Assembly: GCA_964435235.1 (NCBI GenBank)
Contig: CAYSXZ010000022.1
Coordinates: 1-5,570, forward strand
From: JAVZJR01 sp964435235
Lineage (GTDB): Archaea; Micrarchaeota; Micrarchaeia; Anstonellales; Bilamarchaeaceae
Direction of reading: 5' to 3'
Length of the DNA stretch: 5,570 bases
Part shown: positions 5,066-5,570 of the stretch, piece by piece
Position numbering within the stretch: position 1 is the stretch's first letter
Layout of the letters: each line of letters begins with the position of its first letter
Position numbers and translations under genes: made by a program
Notes under the pieces: generated by a model
What the model saw: only the letters and a program-made list of their open reading frames with translations
Databases searched by the model: none
What the model was told of the DNA's origin: nothing

Positions 5066-5570
5066 ATGAGATTAAAGTATCAAAATGAAAATGATTTGGA
5101 GAAAAGAGAAGAAAAAACGAACGACGTCGAAAGAAAAGGCAGGCTTAGAGAACTCTGCTCAAAGCTCTGGGACGCCACTAAGAAAGGCGCAAGCGTTCTC
5201 TGTTTTGCTGCTGGAACTGCTGTTGCTGTGAATGGATGTGGAGGTTATACTCTTCTTGGGGATAGCGAGATAAAAGAATCAGACGAAGAAAACGGGGGCG
5301 AAAGAGAAAACAATGAAGATGTGGCAGAAGAAAATGAACCTCCTCAAAACTGTCCTGGTCCTGGAGCTCCGCTGGAAGGAGAGGTTGATCCACTAATTGC
5401 AAGTACGAACAACGAAGACATTATCCTTAGTGGAGATGGTTCGAGAGTATCTGGAGATACTGAACTTACTGTTGGGGCGATGGTAGATAAAACAAATCTA
5501 CTGATACTTGGACAATGCCCAAATGAGCCAAATGTTATTGCATCATTTGGTGCACAAGGAAGCTCAGTAG
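5066..5570 (+). CDS. Membrane-anchored surface protein, relative of the divergent gene; 3' end outside window
   Basis: The open frame starts at ATG 5066 and runs to the window edge (168 codons, incomplete). I recognise no known family, but it is clearly related to the protein encoded at 4694-3156. The first 39 residues align without gaps, with shared M-[KR]-L-x-Y-x-N (1-7) and SKLxD[SA]TK (32-39). It then has Lys-Lys (39-40), one hydrophobic segment (41-57, ASVLCFAAGTAVAV), Cys58 in VNGC, an acidic linker (about 65-91), and Cys96 and Cys151. VNGC fits a lipobox ([LV]-x-G-C) loosely, so lipid attachment at Cys58 is possible; the long charged tail before it also suits a plain N-in membrane anchor. 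The region after the linker is Gly/Ser/Asp-rich and probably beta-structured. Role inferred only as a cell-surface protein. Confidence 0.85.
   Translation, partial: MRLKYQNENDLEKREEKTNDVERKGRLRELCSKLWDATKKGASVLCFAAGTAVAVNGCGGYTLLGDSEIKESDEENGGERENNEDVAEENEPPQNCPGPGAPLEGEVDPLIASTNNEDIILSGDGSRVSGDTELTVGAMVDKTNLLILGQCPNEPNVIASFGAQGSSV

Overview
The window is almost certainly archaeal. It holds an archaeal-type RtcB RNA ligase interrupted by an intein. Ribosome-binding sites match GGTGAT or GGTG, TATA-box-like elements sit where archaeal promoters belong, and AGA/AGG/ATA codons are common. The two membrane-anchored proteins, which I cannot assign to a known family, would suit a poorly sampled lineage such as a DPANN archaeon. 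That placement is a guess; no rRNA or other marker is present.

Layout, left to right. Positions 60-3011 (+) carry rtcB as one 983-codon frame: 94 residues of N-terminal extein, a 506-residue intein (nt 342-1859), and 383 residues of C-terminal extein. The spliced ligase would be 477 residues, a normal RtcB length. The intein sits immediately before the metal-binding active-site cysteine. It keeps its splicing blocks, but its LAGLIDADG endonuclease motifs are eroded and its penultimate residue is Ser instead of the usual His. After rtcB, a 63-bp spacer with a tandem 11-mer and a small hairpin leads to a second copy of the last 27 codons of rtcB (3075-3159). That copy differs by six substitutions, all synonymous, and one frameshifting base. 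Its final CTAG is also the stop codon of the convergent gene.

Positions 4694-3156 (-) encode a 512-residue membrane-anchored, probably exported, cysteine-rich protein. Positions 5066-5570 (+) begin a divergently transcribed relative that runs off the window. The two proteins align without gaps over their first 39 residues. They share one architecture: charged cytoplasmic tail, one hydrophobic segment, a cysteine, an acidic linker, and a region with a matching Cys spacing. The 371-bp region between them holds both promoters, a 17-bp-arm inverted repeat around 43 bases, and a short coding-like stretch.

Nothing links RtcB functionally to the two surface proteins; they look like neighbours only. 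The most interesting signals are the all-synonymous duplicate of the rtcB 3' end, the paralogous surface-protein pair, and the unusual intein.
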